DNA from: Deinococcales bacterium
GTDB taxonomy: Bacteria > Deinococcota > Deinococci > Deinococcales > Trueperaceae
Assembly: GCA_012515535.1 (NCBI GenBank)
Contig: JAAYYF010000071.1
Span: 1 to 38,029, forward strand
Length of the DNA: 38,029 nt
Reading direction: 5' to 3'
In this document: in pieces, positions 10,861-22,131 of the stretch
Layout of the letters: each line of letters starts with the position of its first letter
Numbering within the stretch: position 1 is the stretch's first letter
The notes under the pieces: model-generated
What the model saw: the letters and a program-made list of their open reading frames with translations, nothing else
Database searches by the model: none
Told to the model about the DNA's origin: nothing
Made by a program: the position numbers and the translations under genes

Positions 10861-11183
10861 GCGAAGCGGCCGTAAGCCGCTTCGACGTGGGGGCGGTGGA
10901 CGAGTTCCCGGAAGGGAGCATCACCGCCCGCACGGTGGCAGACGTCGAGATCGTGGTGATCCACCAGGGGGGCGAGTTCTTCGCCCTCCCCGACCGCTGC
11001 ACCCACCAGCGCTACCCGCTGCACGACGGCGAGCTGCTGGACGGCAAGATCAAGTGCGTGCACCACGGCGCCACCTTCGACCTGCGCACGGGCCGCCCCA
11101 CGCTGCCGGCCGTCAAGAAGATCCAGCTCTTCGAGGCGGCCGTCGAGGACGGGCGCGTGGTGGTGACGCTGCACGAGGCCTGA
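10857..11183 (+). CDS. Rieske [2Fe-2S] ferredoxin linked to suf
   Basis: This small Rieske protein of 108 residues has both ligand boxes: C48-T-H50 and C67-V-H-H70-G, which bind a [2Fe-2S] cluster with two Cys and two His. There is no signal peptide or membrane anchor, so it is a cytosolic Rieske-type ferredoxin rather than a bc1-complex subunit. It resembles the small NirD/BphF-like class. The GTG start at 10857 overlaps the sufD stop (GTGA) and has AAGGAG upstream. Its place at the end of the suf operon suggests electron delivery to Fe-S assembly, or an early client of it. That role is inferred from context, not demonstrated. Confidence 0.93.
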   Translation: MSEAAVSRFDVGAVDEFPEGSITARTVADVEIVVIHQGGEFFALPDRCTHQRYPLHDGELLDGKIKCVHHGATFDLRTGRPTLPAVKKIQLFEAAVEDGRVVVTLHEA

Positions 11184-11711
11184 GCCGGCTCGGGTCGCAC
11201 GAACCGTCTAGGAGCGCGCTCTACGGGGCGCGCTCCTTGGGTTCGGATGGCTTCGGTGCGCCGGCAGGAGCCTGGGGAGCATGGCAGGTCCTCTCCGCAG
11301 GGGTTCCGTACCGCAGCGCTCCAGGCCCGGGGCGGTAGCGGTTCGGAGCTCCTGCGCTTGGCTCGGGAACGGGCTTCCCACCCGTATCCCGCCGTCTGCG
11401 GCGCCGGGACGATGCCGCGCGCCGGTTCCTGGGCCGCCAGCCGGTAGCGTCGCCGACCTGCCGAGATGATGTCCCCAACGGGCTTCGTGGCGTGAAGGCC
11501 GCGTGCGGGCATGCGTTCCGGAACGCTGCATCGTAGCGCCTGCGCTGTCGCAGTTCGGAACCCTGCTCGAACGAGGCACCCCCGACCCTAGGCTCGCCAG
11601 CCATCGCCGCCGGATCGCGTCACGGCGTCGCGTGCCGCTCGCGGGCTCTAGCGCGGCAAGGCCAGGCGACCGGCCAGGACGACAGCTCTAAGAGAACACG
11701 TCTCAGCGGCG
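11184..11711. other. Hairpin-rich gene-free interval
   Basis: These 528 bp hold no supported gene; the frames on both strands lack RBS, codon pattern and family similarity. They do hold several stems. GCCTGG (11270-11275) pairs with CCAGGC (11321-11326). A bulged 5+5 bp hairpin lies at 11364-11391 and a GCCG/CGGC hairpin directly behind it at 11391-11402. A 14-bp palindrome GCGTTCCGGAACGC lies at 11513-11526, and CTGCG/CGCAG at 11540-11553. I searched by eye for RNase P, tmRNA, SRP RNA and tRNA signatures on both strands and found none. It may encode an unrecognised structured RNA or be degenerate DNA. Confidence 0.45.
11210..11237 (+). terminator. Terminator-like hairpin after the suf operon
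   Basis: AGGAGCGCGC (11210-11219) and GCGCGCTCCT (11228-11237) form a perfect 10-bp stem with an 8-base loop, 26 bp after the Rieske stop codon. Only two T residues follow the GC stem, so it is not a canonical intrinsic terminator. Its position and strength still make suf-operon termination the best reading. Confidence 0.5.
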
Positions 11712-12197
11712 CTACGGCGCCCGCGACAGCAGCAGCGTCACGCTCGCCTGCACGTGGTCGGGCGCTAACCCCTCGCTGGTCTTGAAGGTCAGGCCCACCG
11801 CGGCCGGCTCGATGCCCAGCAGGCCGGCGACGCTGCAGGCGATGTCGTCGCGGCGCGCGCCGAGCTTGGGGGCGTCGAGGGTGACGACCGCCGCCACGTT
11901 CTCCAGGCGCGCGCCGCTGGCGTGCAGCTCGAGCTTCTCCAGCACGCGCGCGACGATCTCGCGGCTGTCGAGCCCCGCGAACTTGGGGTCGGAGGGCGGG
12001 AAGAGGCGCCCGATGTCGCCGAGGGCGTAGGTGGAGAGCAGGGCGTCCGCGAGGGCGTGCAGCAGCACGTCGCCGTCGGAGTGCGCGTCGGGGCCGCGCG
12101 GGCTGTCCGGCATGCGGACGCCGCCCACCACCAGCGTGCGCCCGGCCACGAGGCGGTGCGCGTCCTGACCGTGGCCTACCCGGTACTCACGTGACAT
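11712..12197 (-). CDS. ispF: 2-C-methyl-D-erythritol 2,4-cyclodiphosphate synthase
   Basis: IspF converts CDP-methylerythritol 2-phosphate to MEcPP with release of CMP, in the MEP route to isoprenoids. The 161-residue length is normal. The active-site features are GHGQDAH (zinc ligands D12 and H14), AHSDGD with H46 as third ligand four residues on, and the conserved [10 protein letters not shown] near the C-terminus, matching the family's TTeglGf region. The start ATG 12197 is preceded at 7 bases by TAGAAT, with no Shine-Dalgarno site, suggesting a leaderless message. ispD is not adjacent. The gene is divergent from the EamA transporter. Confidence 0.96.
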   Translation of the reverse strand: MSREYRVGHGQDAHRLVAGRTLVVGGVRMPDSPRGPDAHSDGDVLLHALADALLSTYALGDIGRLFPPSDPKFAGLDSREIVARVLEKLELHASGARLENVAAVVTLDAPKLGARRDDIACSVAGLLGIEPAAVGLTFKTSEGLAPDHVQASVTLLLSRAP

Positions 12198-12204
12198 GCC
12201 GTCG

Positions 12205-12210
12205 ATTCTA
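12205..12210 (-). promoter_or_regulatory. Leaderless-type -10 element of ispF
   Basis: TAGAAT on the minus strand lies 7 bases before the ATG. This spacing puts the transcript start at or next to the A of the ATG. No SD-like sequence is present in between. Confidence 0.5.
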
Positions 12211-12250
12211 CCGGTGGGGGCGGGGCGGCGGCCCAGGCGGCCGGCGTGCG

Positions 12251-13135
12251 ATGATGGGCGGCGTGTCTCCGGCGGTAGGCGCCCTCTCCCTCGTGCTCGT
12301 GACCATCATCTGGGGCACCACCTTCGTGGTGGTGAAGGAGGCGCTCGACACCATCCCCGTGCCGCTGCTGCTGGCGCTGCGCTTCACCCTGGCGGCGCTG
12401 CTGCTGGCGTGGGCGCGCTGGGACCGCCGCGCGCTCAAGCCGGCGCTGATCCTGGGGGTGCTGTCGTTCGTGGGCTTCGCCACCCAGACCTTCGGGCTCT
12501 CCATCACCAGCGCCTCGAACGCCGCCTTCATCACCGGCCTGTCGGTGATCCTCACGCCGATCCTCGGCGCGCTGTTCTGGGGCAAGCGCCTGGCGCCGCG
12601 CGTCTACCTGGCGGCCACCGTGGCGCTGGCGGGGCTGGCGCTGCTCACGCTGCGGGGCGGGGTGGCGGCGGTCAACGCCGGCGACCTGTGGGTGCTCGTC
12701 ACGGCCCTCACCTACGCGCTCTACATCGTCTACCTGGGCGAGGTGGCGGGCAAGGTGCGCGGCACCTCGCTGGCCATGATGCAGCACGTGCCCATGGCGC
12801 TGCTGGCGTGGGCGTGGGCGCTGCCCGAGGTGGGCGCGCTGCGCGAGGTGCCGCTGCAGACCTACCTGGCCATCGTCTACCTGGCGCTCGTCGCCACCGC
12901 GCTCGTGGCGCTGCTCCAGACCTACGCCCAGCGCGTGGTGCCGGCGCACGTGGCGGCGCTGATCTTCGTGCTCGAGCCGGCGTTCGCCGCGCTGTTCGCG
13001 GCGCTGCTCCTGAGCGAGCGCCTGGGCGCGCTGGGGCTGGTCGGCGCCGGGCTGATGCTCGTGGCCATGCTCATCGCCGAGCTGCGCCTGCCCGCCGAGC
13101 CGCTGGCGCGCGGCGCCCCGCGGAGGGGGTCGTGA
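12251..13135 (+). CDS. EamA/DMT-family transporter
   Basis: This is an integral membrane protein of about 294 residues with ten predicted helices in two EamA repeats. The first repeat opens with [17 protein letters not shown], the second with [43 protein letters not shown] near residue 255 is the conserved end-of-repeat block (EPvfaallg...l.E.l). Members of the drug/metabolite superfamily export amino acids, metabolites or drugs, and the substrate cannot be told from sequence. ATG 12251 is used as the start; ATG 12254 and GTG 12263 are equally possible because none has a good ribosome-binding site. The C-terminus is basic and cytosolic. Confidence 0.88.
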   Translation: MMGGVSPAVGALSLVLVTIIWGTTFVVVKEALDTIPVPLLLALRFTLAALLLAWARWDRRALKPALILGVLSFVGFATQTFGLSITSASNAAFITGLSVILTPILGALFWGKRLAPRVYLAATVALAGLALLTLRGGVAAVNAGDLWVLVTALTYALYIVYLGEVAGKVRGTSLAMMQHVPMALLAWAWALPEVGALREVPLQTYLAIVYLALVATALVALLQTYAQRVVPAHVAALIFVLEPAFAALFAALLLSERLGALGLVGAGLMLVAMLIAELRLPAEPLARGAPRRGS

Positions 13136-13155
13136 GGCGCCTCCGCTACGTGCGC

Positions 13156-13161
13156 TACCCT
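13156..13161 (+). promoter_or_regulatory. Possible -10 element of the ABC ATPase gene
   Basis: TACCCT lies 32 bases upstream of the ATG at 13194 in the 58-bp gap after the EamA gene. No -35 was recognised, and read-through from the EamA gene is equally possible. Confidence 0.25.
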
Positions 13162-13193
13162 CACGGGGCGCCCACGGGGGCGAAGATGCCCGC

Positions 13194-14327
<1,134 letters not shown>

Positions 14328-14361
14328 GGCGCGCCCTTCGGCCGCCGAGCCGCGAGCGCGG

Positions 14362-15927
14362 CTAGCCGCGCCCCTCGTAGGCCAGCAGCAGCCCCACGAA
14401 CAGCGCCGAGAACAGCACGATGGCGAGCGCGAACGGCGCCGCCGCCGCCATCATCGCCTCGCTGGTGAGCCCGAAGACGCGCACCGACAGGGTGCGGAAG
14501 CCGGTGGGCGCCAGCAGGTAGGTCATCGGCAGCTCCTTCATCACCGCCAGCAGCACCAGCGCCCCGCCCGCCGCTACGTTGCGCCCGATCAGCGGCATCA
14601 CCGTCTGCGCGAACGCCACGAAGCGCCCCCGCCCCAGCGAGCGCGCCGTCTCCTCGATGCGCGGGTTCACCTGCAGCAGGCCGCTGCGCACGGGGCCGAG
14701 GGCGAGCGCCAGGAACGACACCACGTAGGCGAACAGCAGCACCAGGAACGACTGGTACCAGAACGGCGTGAAACGCAGCGAGAACATCACCAGCGCGAAC
14801 GCCAGCGCCACCGGCGGTACGGCGTAGCCCAGGTAGACGAGCCGCTCCAGCAGCCGCCCGCCGCCCCAGCGCGAGCGCAGCGCCGCCACCGCCACCGGCA
14901 GCGCCAGCAGCGCGGTGATGGCGGCCACCGGCAGCGCCAGCGAGGCGGTGGCCAGGAAGGTCGACGCCACCTGCGCCAGCTGCTGCGCGCTGGGCGGCAC
15001 CAGCGCCACCCAGCCGAGCAGGGTGGCGAGCGGCAGGCCCAGGGAAGCGCCCAGCACCAGCGCCACGAACAGGTACCACAGCGGCGCGCTGGCGCCCAGG
15101 CGCTCGGGGGCGGCGCGCCGCGCCACGCCGCGGCCCAGGCGCGCGTAGCGCCGCCGCCCCAGCAGGCGCAGCTCGAACACCACCAGCGTGGTGGTGATCA
15201 GCAGCAGCGCCAGCGACAGCAGCGCCGCGTTGTGGCGGTCGAAGGCGGCGGTGTACTGCGTGTAGATGGCGAAGCTGAAGGTCTCGAAGCGCATCAGCGC
15301 CACGGCGCCGAAGTCGCCGAGCACGTAGAGCGCCACCACCAGCCAGCCCGCCAGCAAAGCCGGGCGCAGCTGCGGCAGCACCACCCGCGCGAGCACCCGC
15401 GCACGGCTCAGGCCCAGGCTGCGGCCGCTCTCCTCCAGGCTGGCGTCGAGGCCCATGAGGGCGCTGCGCACGTTGAGGAACAGGTAGGGGAAGGTGTAGA
15501 GCGTGAGCGCCGCCACCGCGCCCCACAGGCCGCTGGGGCGCGGCGCCACCACCCCGAACAGCTTGGCCAGCATCCCCTGGTAGCCGCCCAGCCCCAGCAG
15601 CGCGTAGGCCATCACGTAGCCCGGCACCGCCAGCGGCGCCACCGCCAGCCAGGTGACCAGGCGCCGGCCCGCCAGGTCGGTGCGCACCACCAGCCACGCC
15701 AGCGGCACCGCGATCAGGGTGCCGAACGCCAGCACCAGCGCGGTGAGGGCGGCGGTGTTGCCCAGCAACCTCAGGTTGCGCTCGCGCAGCAGCAGGCGCG
15801 TGAAGGTGGCGGGGTCGACCTCGAGGGCGCGCACCACCAGGTAGATCAGCGGCAGCAGCGTGGCCGCCCCCACCAGCAGGGCGGGGGCGACGACGTACCA
15901 GGGGGCGCGCCGCAGGCCGTGCGGCAC
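14362..15927 (-). CDS. Fe(III) ABC transporter permease, fused FbpB type
   Basis: This permease of about 521 residues has two MetI-like halves and about twelve helices, as in FbpB/SfuB/AfuB iron permeases. Each half carries an EAA-type loop: ESGRSLGLSRARVLARVVLPQLRPAL in the first half and EETARSLGRGRFVAFAQTVMPLIGRN in the second, which contact the ATPase. The start is uncertain. GTG 15927 is used. A CTG at 15954 overlapping the binding-protein stop would add nine residues, and neither has a convincing ribosome-binding site. In-frame sequence further upstream is antisense-like and belongs to the binding-protein gene. It follows that gene without a gap and is probably cotranscribed from the promoter at 17011. 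Confidence 0.9.
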   Translation of the reverse strand: MPHGLRRAPWYVVAPALLVGAATLLPLIYLVVRALEVDPATFTRLLLRERNLRLLGNTAALTALVLAFGTLIAVPLAWLVVRTDLAGRRLVTWLAVAPLAVPGYVMAYALLGLGGYQGMLAKLFGVVAPRPSGLWGAVAALTLYTFPYLFLNVRSALMGLDASLEESGRSLGLSRARVLARVVLPQLRPALLAGWLVVALYVLGDFGAVALMRFETFSFAIYTQYTAAFDRHNAALLSLALLLITTTLVVFELRLLGRRRYARLGRGVARRAAPERLGASAPLWYLFVALVLGASLGLPLATLLGWVALVPPSAQQLAQVASTFLATASLALPVAAITALLALPVAVAALRSRWGGGRLLERLVYLGYAVPPVALAFALVMFSLRFTPFWYQSFLVLLFAYVVSFLALALGPVRSGLLQVNPRIEETARSLGRGRFVAFAQTVMPLIGRNVAAGGALVLLAVMKELPMTYLLAPTGFRTLSVRVFGLTSEAMMAAAAPFALAIVLFSALFVGLLLAYEGRG

Positions 15928-15950
15928 GCGCCAGACGGGGACGTGCGGGT

Positions 15951-16937
15951 TCAGAGCAGCCCGACCTCGCGCAGCAGCTCGAGCGTGCCCTCGAGGTCGT
16001 CGATGCTGCCCAGGTCCACTTCGGGGGCGGCCGCGGCGGCCTCGGCGTTGCTCACGAGGCCCGGCGCCGGCTCGACGCTGGTGGTGATGGGGTACTCGTA
16101 GTTGTCCTCGGTGAAGAAGCGCTGCGCCTCGTCGGTGAGCAGGAACGCCACGAAGCGCTGGGCGGCCTCCTGGGCGTCGCTGCTCTTCAGCACGCCGACG
16201 CCCGTGACGTTGGCGAGGTTGCCGATGTCGCCGTCGGCGAAGAACGTCTGGGCCACCGGGAAGCCCGGCTCCTCGGCCAGGCGGCGCAGCAGGTAGTAGT
16301 TGTTGACCAGCCCGAAGTCGACCTCGCCGGCCGCGATGGCGTCGAGCTGCGAGGCGTTGTTCGGGTAGCTCTTGGCGCCGTTGGCCATCATGCCGCGCAG
16401 CCACGCCTCGGCCACCTCCTCGCCGTGGGTGGTGCGCAGGGCGGTCACGAACGACTGGAACGAGCCGTTGGTGGGCGCCCAGGCCACGCGCCCGCGGTAG
16501 CGCGCGTCGGTCAGGTCGAGGACGCTGGCGGGCAGCTCGTCGGCGCTCACGCGCGTGCTCGAGTAGGCGAGCACGCGGTTGCGGGCGCTGACCGGCATCC
16601 ACTCCATGCTCGCGTGGACCTGCTTCGCCTGCACGCCGGCGGCCAGCTCCTGGGGCAGCGTCGCCAGCAGGCCGGTCTTGGCCAGCGCGCCCAGGGCGCC
16701 GGCGTCCTGCGCCCAGTAGACGTCGGCGGGGCTGGCGGCGCCCTCCTCGGTGATCAGCACGGCGAGCTCGGCGGTGCTGCCGTAGCGCACCTGCACGTCG
16801 ATGCCGGTCTCGGCCTCGAAGCGCTCGATGATGGGACCGGCGAGCGCCTCGCCGCGGCCGACGTAGAGGGTGAGGGTCTGGGCGAACGCCCCCGAGAGGG
16901 TCAGCAGGGCGGTGAGCAGGAGCAGCAGCTTCTTCAT
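15951..16937 (-). CDS. Periplasmic Fe(III)-binding protein (FbpA/FutA-like)
   Basis: This 328-residue extracytoplasmic binding protein of the ferric-iron class captures Fe(III) and passes it to the permease. MKKLLLLLTALLTLSGAFA is a typical signal peptide ending AFA-Q with no lipobox Cys, so the protein is expected free in a periplasm. Family blocks are LTLYVGRGEALAGPIIERF, the iron-ligand pair Y214-Y215 in NNYYLLR, GNLANVTGVGVLKSS and FFTEDNYEYPIT. The ATG at 16937 is chosen because the signal peptide begins there. The ribosome-binding site is weak. A strong sigma70-like promoter lies upstream. Confidence 0.93.
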   Translation of the reverse strand: MKKLLLLLTALLTLSGAFAQTLTLYVGRGEALAGPIIERFEAETGIDVQVRYGSTAELAVLITEEGAASPADVYWAQDAGALGALAKTGLLATLPQELAAGVQAKQVHASMEWMPVSARNRVLAYSSTRVSADELPASVLDLTDARYRGRVAWAPTNGSFQSFVTALRTTHGEEVAEAWLRGMMANGAKSYPNNASQLDAIAAGEVDFGLVNNYYLLRRLAEEPGFPVAQTFFADGDIGNLANVTGVGVLKSSDAQEAAQRFVAFLLTDEAQRFFTEDNYEYPITTSVEPAPGLVSNAEAAAAAPEVDLGSIDDLEGTLELLREVGLL

Positions 16938-17010
16938 CCTCAGCTCGCTTTCGTTGCCGCGGGGCGGCGGGCGGTCAATCCCTAGCGATGCGGTATGGAT
17001 TGTCGGTCGA

Positions 17011-17039
17011 AGGTTACGACAGCCGCGCGGCGCCGTCAA
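17011..17039 (-). promoter_or_regulatory. Promoter of the iron-binding protein/permease operon
   Basis: TTGACG (17034-17039) is followed by exactly 17 bases and TAACCT (17011-17016) on the minus strand. The leader is about 70 nt. No Fur-type or DtxR-type box was recognised. A weak GTCG-N7-CGAC repeat (17006-17020) spans the -10. Confidence 0.65.
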
Positions 17040-17085
17040 GCGCGCGCCGCGCGACTCCTGCCCGTCGCTCGGGACCGCCCCCCGC

Positions 17086-19038
<1,953 letters not shown>

Positions 19039-19055
19039 GGGTCCTCCCGGGCTCA

Positions 19056-19132
19056 GGCCGCGGCTAGCGGCCGGAGCGGCGCCGTGGGGCGCCCGGTGCA
19101 GGGTGCCGGAGCGGCCGGGCGCGACCCGGCCG
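19056..19132 (-). promoter_or_regulatory. Structured 5' leader of acs: three tandem stem-loops
   Basis: Within the acs leader, three perfect stems occur in a row. An 8-bp stem with a 5-base loop lies at 19112-19132, a 6-bp stem with a 4-base loop at 19078-19093, and a 6-bp stem with a 5-base loop at 19056-19072. The last ends about 10 bases before the GGGAGG site. Hairpins arise easily in GC-rich DNA, but three perfect ones in 77 bp between promoter and RBS is notable. No known riboswitch class was recognised. Confidence 0.4.
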
Positions 19133-19151
19133 GCTGGTCGGTGTTGGACGG

Positions 19152-19157
19152 AGCATA
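19152..19157 (-). promoter_or_regulatory. Candidate -10 element of acs
   Basis: TATGCT on the minus strand lies 113 bases upstream of the ATG. It is the only TANNNT hexamer noticed in this GC-rich interval close to the -10 consensus. No -35 was recognised. Confidence 0.45.
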
Positions 19158-19188
19158 GCGCAGCCGCGCCCACGCGCGCGCCGACGCC

Positions 19189-19202
19189 CCGGCGCGCGCC
19201 GG
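19189..19202 (-). terminator. Palindrome after trkH
   Basis: CCGGCGCGCGCCGG is a perfect 14-bp palindrome starting 15 bp past the trkH stop and upstream of the acs promoter. It may end trkH transcription; no T-tract is present. Confidence 0.3.
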
Positions 19203-19216
19203 CCGCGAGGCGGCGC

Positions 19217-20764
19217 TCAGCTACGCTCCGTGGGGCGCCCACGCCTGCGCGGGCGCCCCACGCCTGGGCCCGGGCGCCGCCCGCCCAGGCGCGGCCGGCG
19301 CCAGAAGGAGGCGTCGAACACCACGAACACCGTCACCACCTCGAGGCGCCCGGCGTACATCAGGAACGCCAGCACCAGGCGGCTCACCGGGTGGAAGGCG
19401 TCGAAGTCGCCCAGCGGCCCCACGCTGCCCAGCGCCACGCCGGTGTTGCCCAGGCAGGCGATGGCGGCGGTGAAGGCGGTCACGAAGTCGGCGCCGAGGG
19501 TCACCAGCGTGAGCGTGCCGGCCGCGAACAGCCCCAGGTAGAGGGTGAGGAAGGCGACCACCGCGCGCATCACCTCCTCGGGCACCACGCGGCGGCCCAC
19601 CCGCACCGGCATCACCGCGCGCGGGTGCAGCGCGCGGCGCACCTCGCGCACGCTGTGCTTGACGACGATGAGCCAGCGCACCACCTTCACGCCGCCGGCC
19701 GCCGAGCCGGCGCTGCCGCCGATGAACATGAACGCCACCAGCAGCGCCTGGGCGGGCAGGCTCCAGGCGGAGACGTCGTCGGAGACGAAGCCGGTGGTGG
19801 TGGTGAGGCTCACGGCCTGGAACACCCCGTGGCGCAGGGCGTCCCAGAGCCCGAAGCTCGGCAGCAGCGCCAACGTGAGCAGCAGCCCGCCCACCAGCAG
19901 GATCGCCACGTAGGCGCGGAACTCGGCGTTGCCGAAGAGCGCGCGCGCGTCGCCGCTGAGGGCGCGGTAGAGGTGCGGGAAGCTGGCGCCGCCCAGGAAC
20001 ATGAACGCCACCGCCACCCACTGCACCGTAGGCGCCTGCGCCGTCATGCCGGCCGGGGCGGGGGAGAAGCCGCCCGCCGAGAGGCTGGCGAAGGCGTGCG
20101 CCAGCGCGTCGACCGGCGACATGCGCGCGAGCAGGAACGCCACCACCGCCAGCGCCGTGAGGCCGGCGTAGAGCGACACCACCACGGCGGCGGTGCTGCG
20201 CAGGCGCGGCGCCAGGCGCTCCTCGCTGGTGCCGGGCTGCTCGGCGAAGAACAGCTGCCGCCCCGCGATCGCCAGCTGCGGGAACACCGCCACGAACAGC
20301 ACCACGATGCCGATGCCCCCCACCCACTGGGTGAAGGCGCGCCACAGCATCAGGCTGGTGGGCAGCGCCAGCAGGTCGGTGATGGTGGTGGCGCCGGTGG
20401 TGGTGAAGCCGCTCATGCCCTCGAAGAAGGCGTCGACCAACGACACGCCGTCGGTGAGGGCGTAGGGCACGCCGCTCAGGGCGGGCATCAGGAGCCAGGT
20501 GACGAGCACGCCGGCCAGCGCCTCGCGCCGGCTCGGCTCGGCGTTGGGGCTCCCCAGCCCGCGCAGCACGATGCCGCTGGGCAGCGCCGCCAGCACGACC
20601 AGCGCGAAGCCGCGCGTGGGCTCGCCCAGCAGCAGCGCGTAGCCGGCGAAGAGGGTGGCGGCGGCCGCCAGCGCCAGCAGCGCGGTGCCCAGCACGTAGG
20701 CGAAGAAGCGCCCGCGCAGCTCGCTGACGCTGGGCGGCCCCTCGGTCCAGGTGGTGGCCCTCAC
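19217..20764 (-). CDS. trkH: Trk-type potassium transporter, membrane subunit TrkH
   Basis: TrkH is the K+-translocating subunit of Trk, working with the cytosolic gating protein TrkA. The 515-residue protein has the expected helices and four filter-like loops: GFTTTGATT near residue 119, [14 protein letters not shown] and CLGNTGVAL. These correspond to the four pore loops, each with the conserved Gly. The N-terminal 15 residues are soluble. The last 35 residues are Arg/Pro/Gly-rich and look non-conserved. The GTG at 20764 overlaps the trkA stop (GTGA), so translation is coupled to trkA. Confidence 0.95.
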   Translation of the reverse strand: MRATTWTEGPPSVSELRGRFFAYVLGTALLALAAAATLFAGYALLLGEPTRGFALVVLAALPSGIVLRGLGSPNAEPSRREALAGVLVTWLLMPALSGVPYALTDGVSLVDAFFEGMSGFTTTGATTITDLLALPTSLMLWRAFTQWVGGIGIVVLFVAVFPQLAIAGRQLFFAEQPGTSEERLAPRLRSTAAVVVSLYAGLTALAVVAFLLARMSPVDALAHAFASLSAGGFSPAPAGMTAQAPTVQWVAVAFMFLGGASFPHLYRALSGDARALFGNAEFRAYVAILLVGGLLLTLALLPSFGLWDALRHGVFQAVSLTTTTGFVSDDVSAWSLPAQALLVAFMFIGGSAGSAAGGVKVVRWLIVVKHSVREVRRALHPRAVMPVRVGRRVVPEEVMRAVVAFLTLYLGLFAAGTLTLVTLGADFVTAFTAAIACLGNTGVALGSVGPLGDFDAFHPVSRLVLAFLMYAGRLEVVTVFVVFDASFWRRPRLGGRRPGPGVGRPRRRGRPTERS

Positions 20765-22119
20765 GCGCTACCGGCCGTGAGGCCGTGCTGGCGTTCGAGC
20801 CAGGCCTCCACGGCGGCGGCCTCGTCGGGGGTGGTCACGAGGTAGAGGTGGTCGCCGGGCTCCACCACCGTCTGCCCGCTCGGCACCAGCACCTTGCCGC
20901 GGCGCTCGATGGCGGCGATGAGCATCGTCGGCGGGGTGCCGAGGTCCGCCACGCGGCCGCCCCCGCCGTCGGCCGGGTAGGTGGCCTCGATGACCTCGGC
21001 GAAGTCCTCGATGCTCACCAGGTGCTCGACCTCGTCCTGGTTCTCGAGCCAGTTGAGCACCTCCTGCACCGCCGCCGTGCGCGGGGTGAGCGGCGAGTCG
21101 ATCCCCACGCGCGCGAAGGCGCGGCGGTTGCGCGGCCGCCCCACGCGCGTGATCACCTTGGGGATGCCGAGCTGCTTGGCCAGCAGCGACACCAGCAGGT
21201 TCTTACCGTCGTCGTCGGTGACCGCCACCATCACGTCGGCGTCCTCGACGCGTTCCTGCTCGAGCAGGTCCAGGTCGGTGCCGTCGCCGCGCAGCACCAG
21301 CGCGTTCGGCAGCCAGCGCGCGAGCTTCTCGCAACGCTCCTCGTTCTCCTCGATGATGGTCACGTCGAAGCGGTACGGCGCCAGGTACTCGGCCACCATG
21401 AAGCCCACGTTGCCGCCACCCACCATCACCACCTTCAGCGAGCGCTTGCGCGGGCCGAACAGGCGCTGCAGCTGGCGCATGCGCTCGGTGGTGCCCATGA
21501 ACACCACCTTGTCGCCGGGCTCGAACACCGTGGCGCCGGTGGGGATGGCGAAGGCGTCCTCGCGGATGGCGCCCACCGCCAGCACCCCCTCGGGCAGCGC
21601 CTGGTTGCCCAGCGGGGTGTAGAGGAACGGGTCGTCGGGCTCCAGGCGGTACTCGAGCATGGTGATGCGCCCGCGCGCGAAGCGGGCGCTGTCGACGGCG
21701 CGGGGCACCAGCACGATGTCGGCGATCTGCTGCGCGAAGATGCGCTGCGGCCACAGCACGCGGTCGATGAGCAGCCCCACCGACTCGAAGGCGCCGTGGG
21801 GCTTGAAGGCGTCGATGTAGCGCTGGCGCGTGACGAACGCCAACGTGCGCCGGGCGCCGATGCCCTTGGCCGCCAGGCACGCCAGCACGTTGACGTCGTC
21901 GTTGGCGGTGCAGGCCACGAAGGCGGCGGCGCGCTCGACGCCGGCGGCGCGCAGGTCGTCCGGGTCGGTGCCGTTGCCGCGCACGAACTGCACGTCGAGG
22001 TTGGCGAACGCCTCCTCGCGCTCCGGGTCGAGGTCGATCACCGTGACGCCGTGCGTGCGGTGCAGCGCCTCGGCGATCAGCGACCCGACCTCACCGCCTC
22101 CAACGATGACGACCCTCAC
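20761..22119 (-). CDS. trkA: Trk potassium uptake regulator TrkA
   Basis: TrkA is the nucleotide-binding peripheral subunit that gates TrkH. The 452-residue length is that of the two-repeat form. RCK-N 1 starts MRVVIVGGGEVGS (Gly-rich loop 7-12). RCK-N 2 starts KVVMVGGGNVGF (loop 234-239). Each is followed by a TrkA-C domain, with VFEPGDKVVFMG at about 198-209 and VVEPGDHLYLVT near the C-terminus. Acidic residues ending beta-2 (D29 in VTVIDLD, E in TIIEEN) fit NAD(H)/ATP binding. The start is GTG 22119, 12 bp after the lnt stop, with a poor ribosome-binding site, so translation may rely on coupling. Confidence 0.96.
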   Translation of the reverse strand: MRVVIVGGGEVGSLIAEALHRTHGVTVIDLDPEREEAFANLDVQFVRGNGTDPDDLRAAGVERAAAFVACTANDDVNVLACLAAKGIGARRTLAFVTRQRYIDAFKPHGAFESVGLLIDRVLWPQRIFAQQIADIVLVPRAVDSARFARGRITMLEYRLEPDDPFLYTPLGNQALPEGVLAVGAIREDAFAIPTGATVFEPGDKVVFMGTTERMRQLQRLFGPRKRSLKVVMVGGGNVGFMVAEYLAPYRFDVTIIEENEERCEKLARWLPNALVLRGDGTDLDLLEQERVEDADVMVAVTDDDGKNLLVSLLAKQLGIPKVITRVGRPRNRRAFARVGIDSPLTPRTAAVQEVLNWLENQDEVEHLVSIEDFAEVIEATYPADGGGGRVADLGTPPTMLIAAIERRGKVLVPSGQTVVEPGDHLYLVTTPDEAAAVEAWLERQHGLTAGSA

Positions 22120-22131
22120 AGTGGGGTCATT

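Noticed and set aside
11184-11711. RNase P RNA, tmRNA, SRP RNA or tRNA in the gene-free interval
   Set aside because: None of the invariant signatures (for example GAAAGUCC of RNase P, GATTCGACG of tmRNA, the SRP tetraloop region, a TTCRA T-loop with matching stems) is present on either strand.
14362-16602. A 746-codon version of the iron permease
   Set aside because: The N-terminal third is an alternate frame of the binding-protein gene with no membrane or family character.
17006-17020. GTCG-N7-CGAC repeat at the iron-binding protein promoter as a metalloregulator box
   Set aside because: The arms are only 4 bp and do not resemble Fur, DtxR or MntR sites. Chance is likely in GC-rich DNA.
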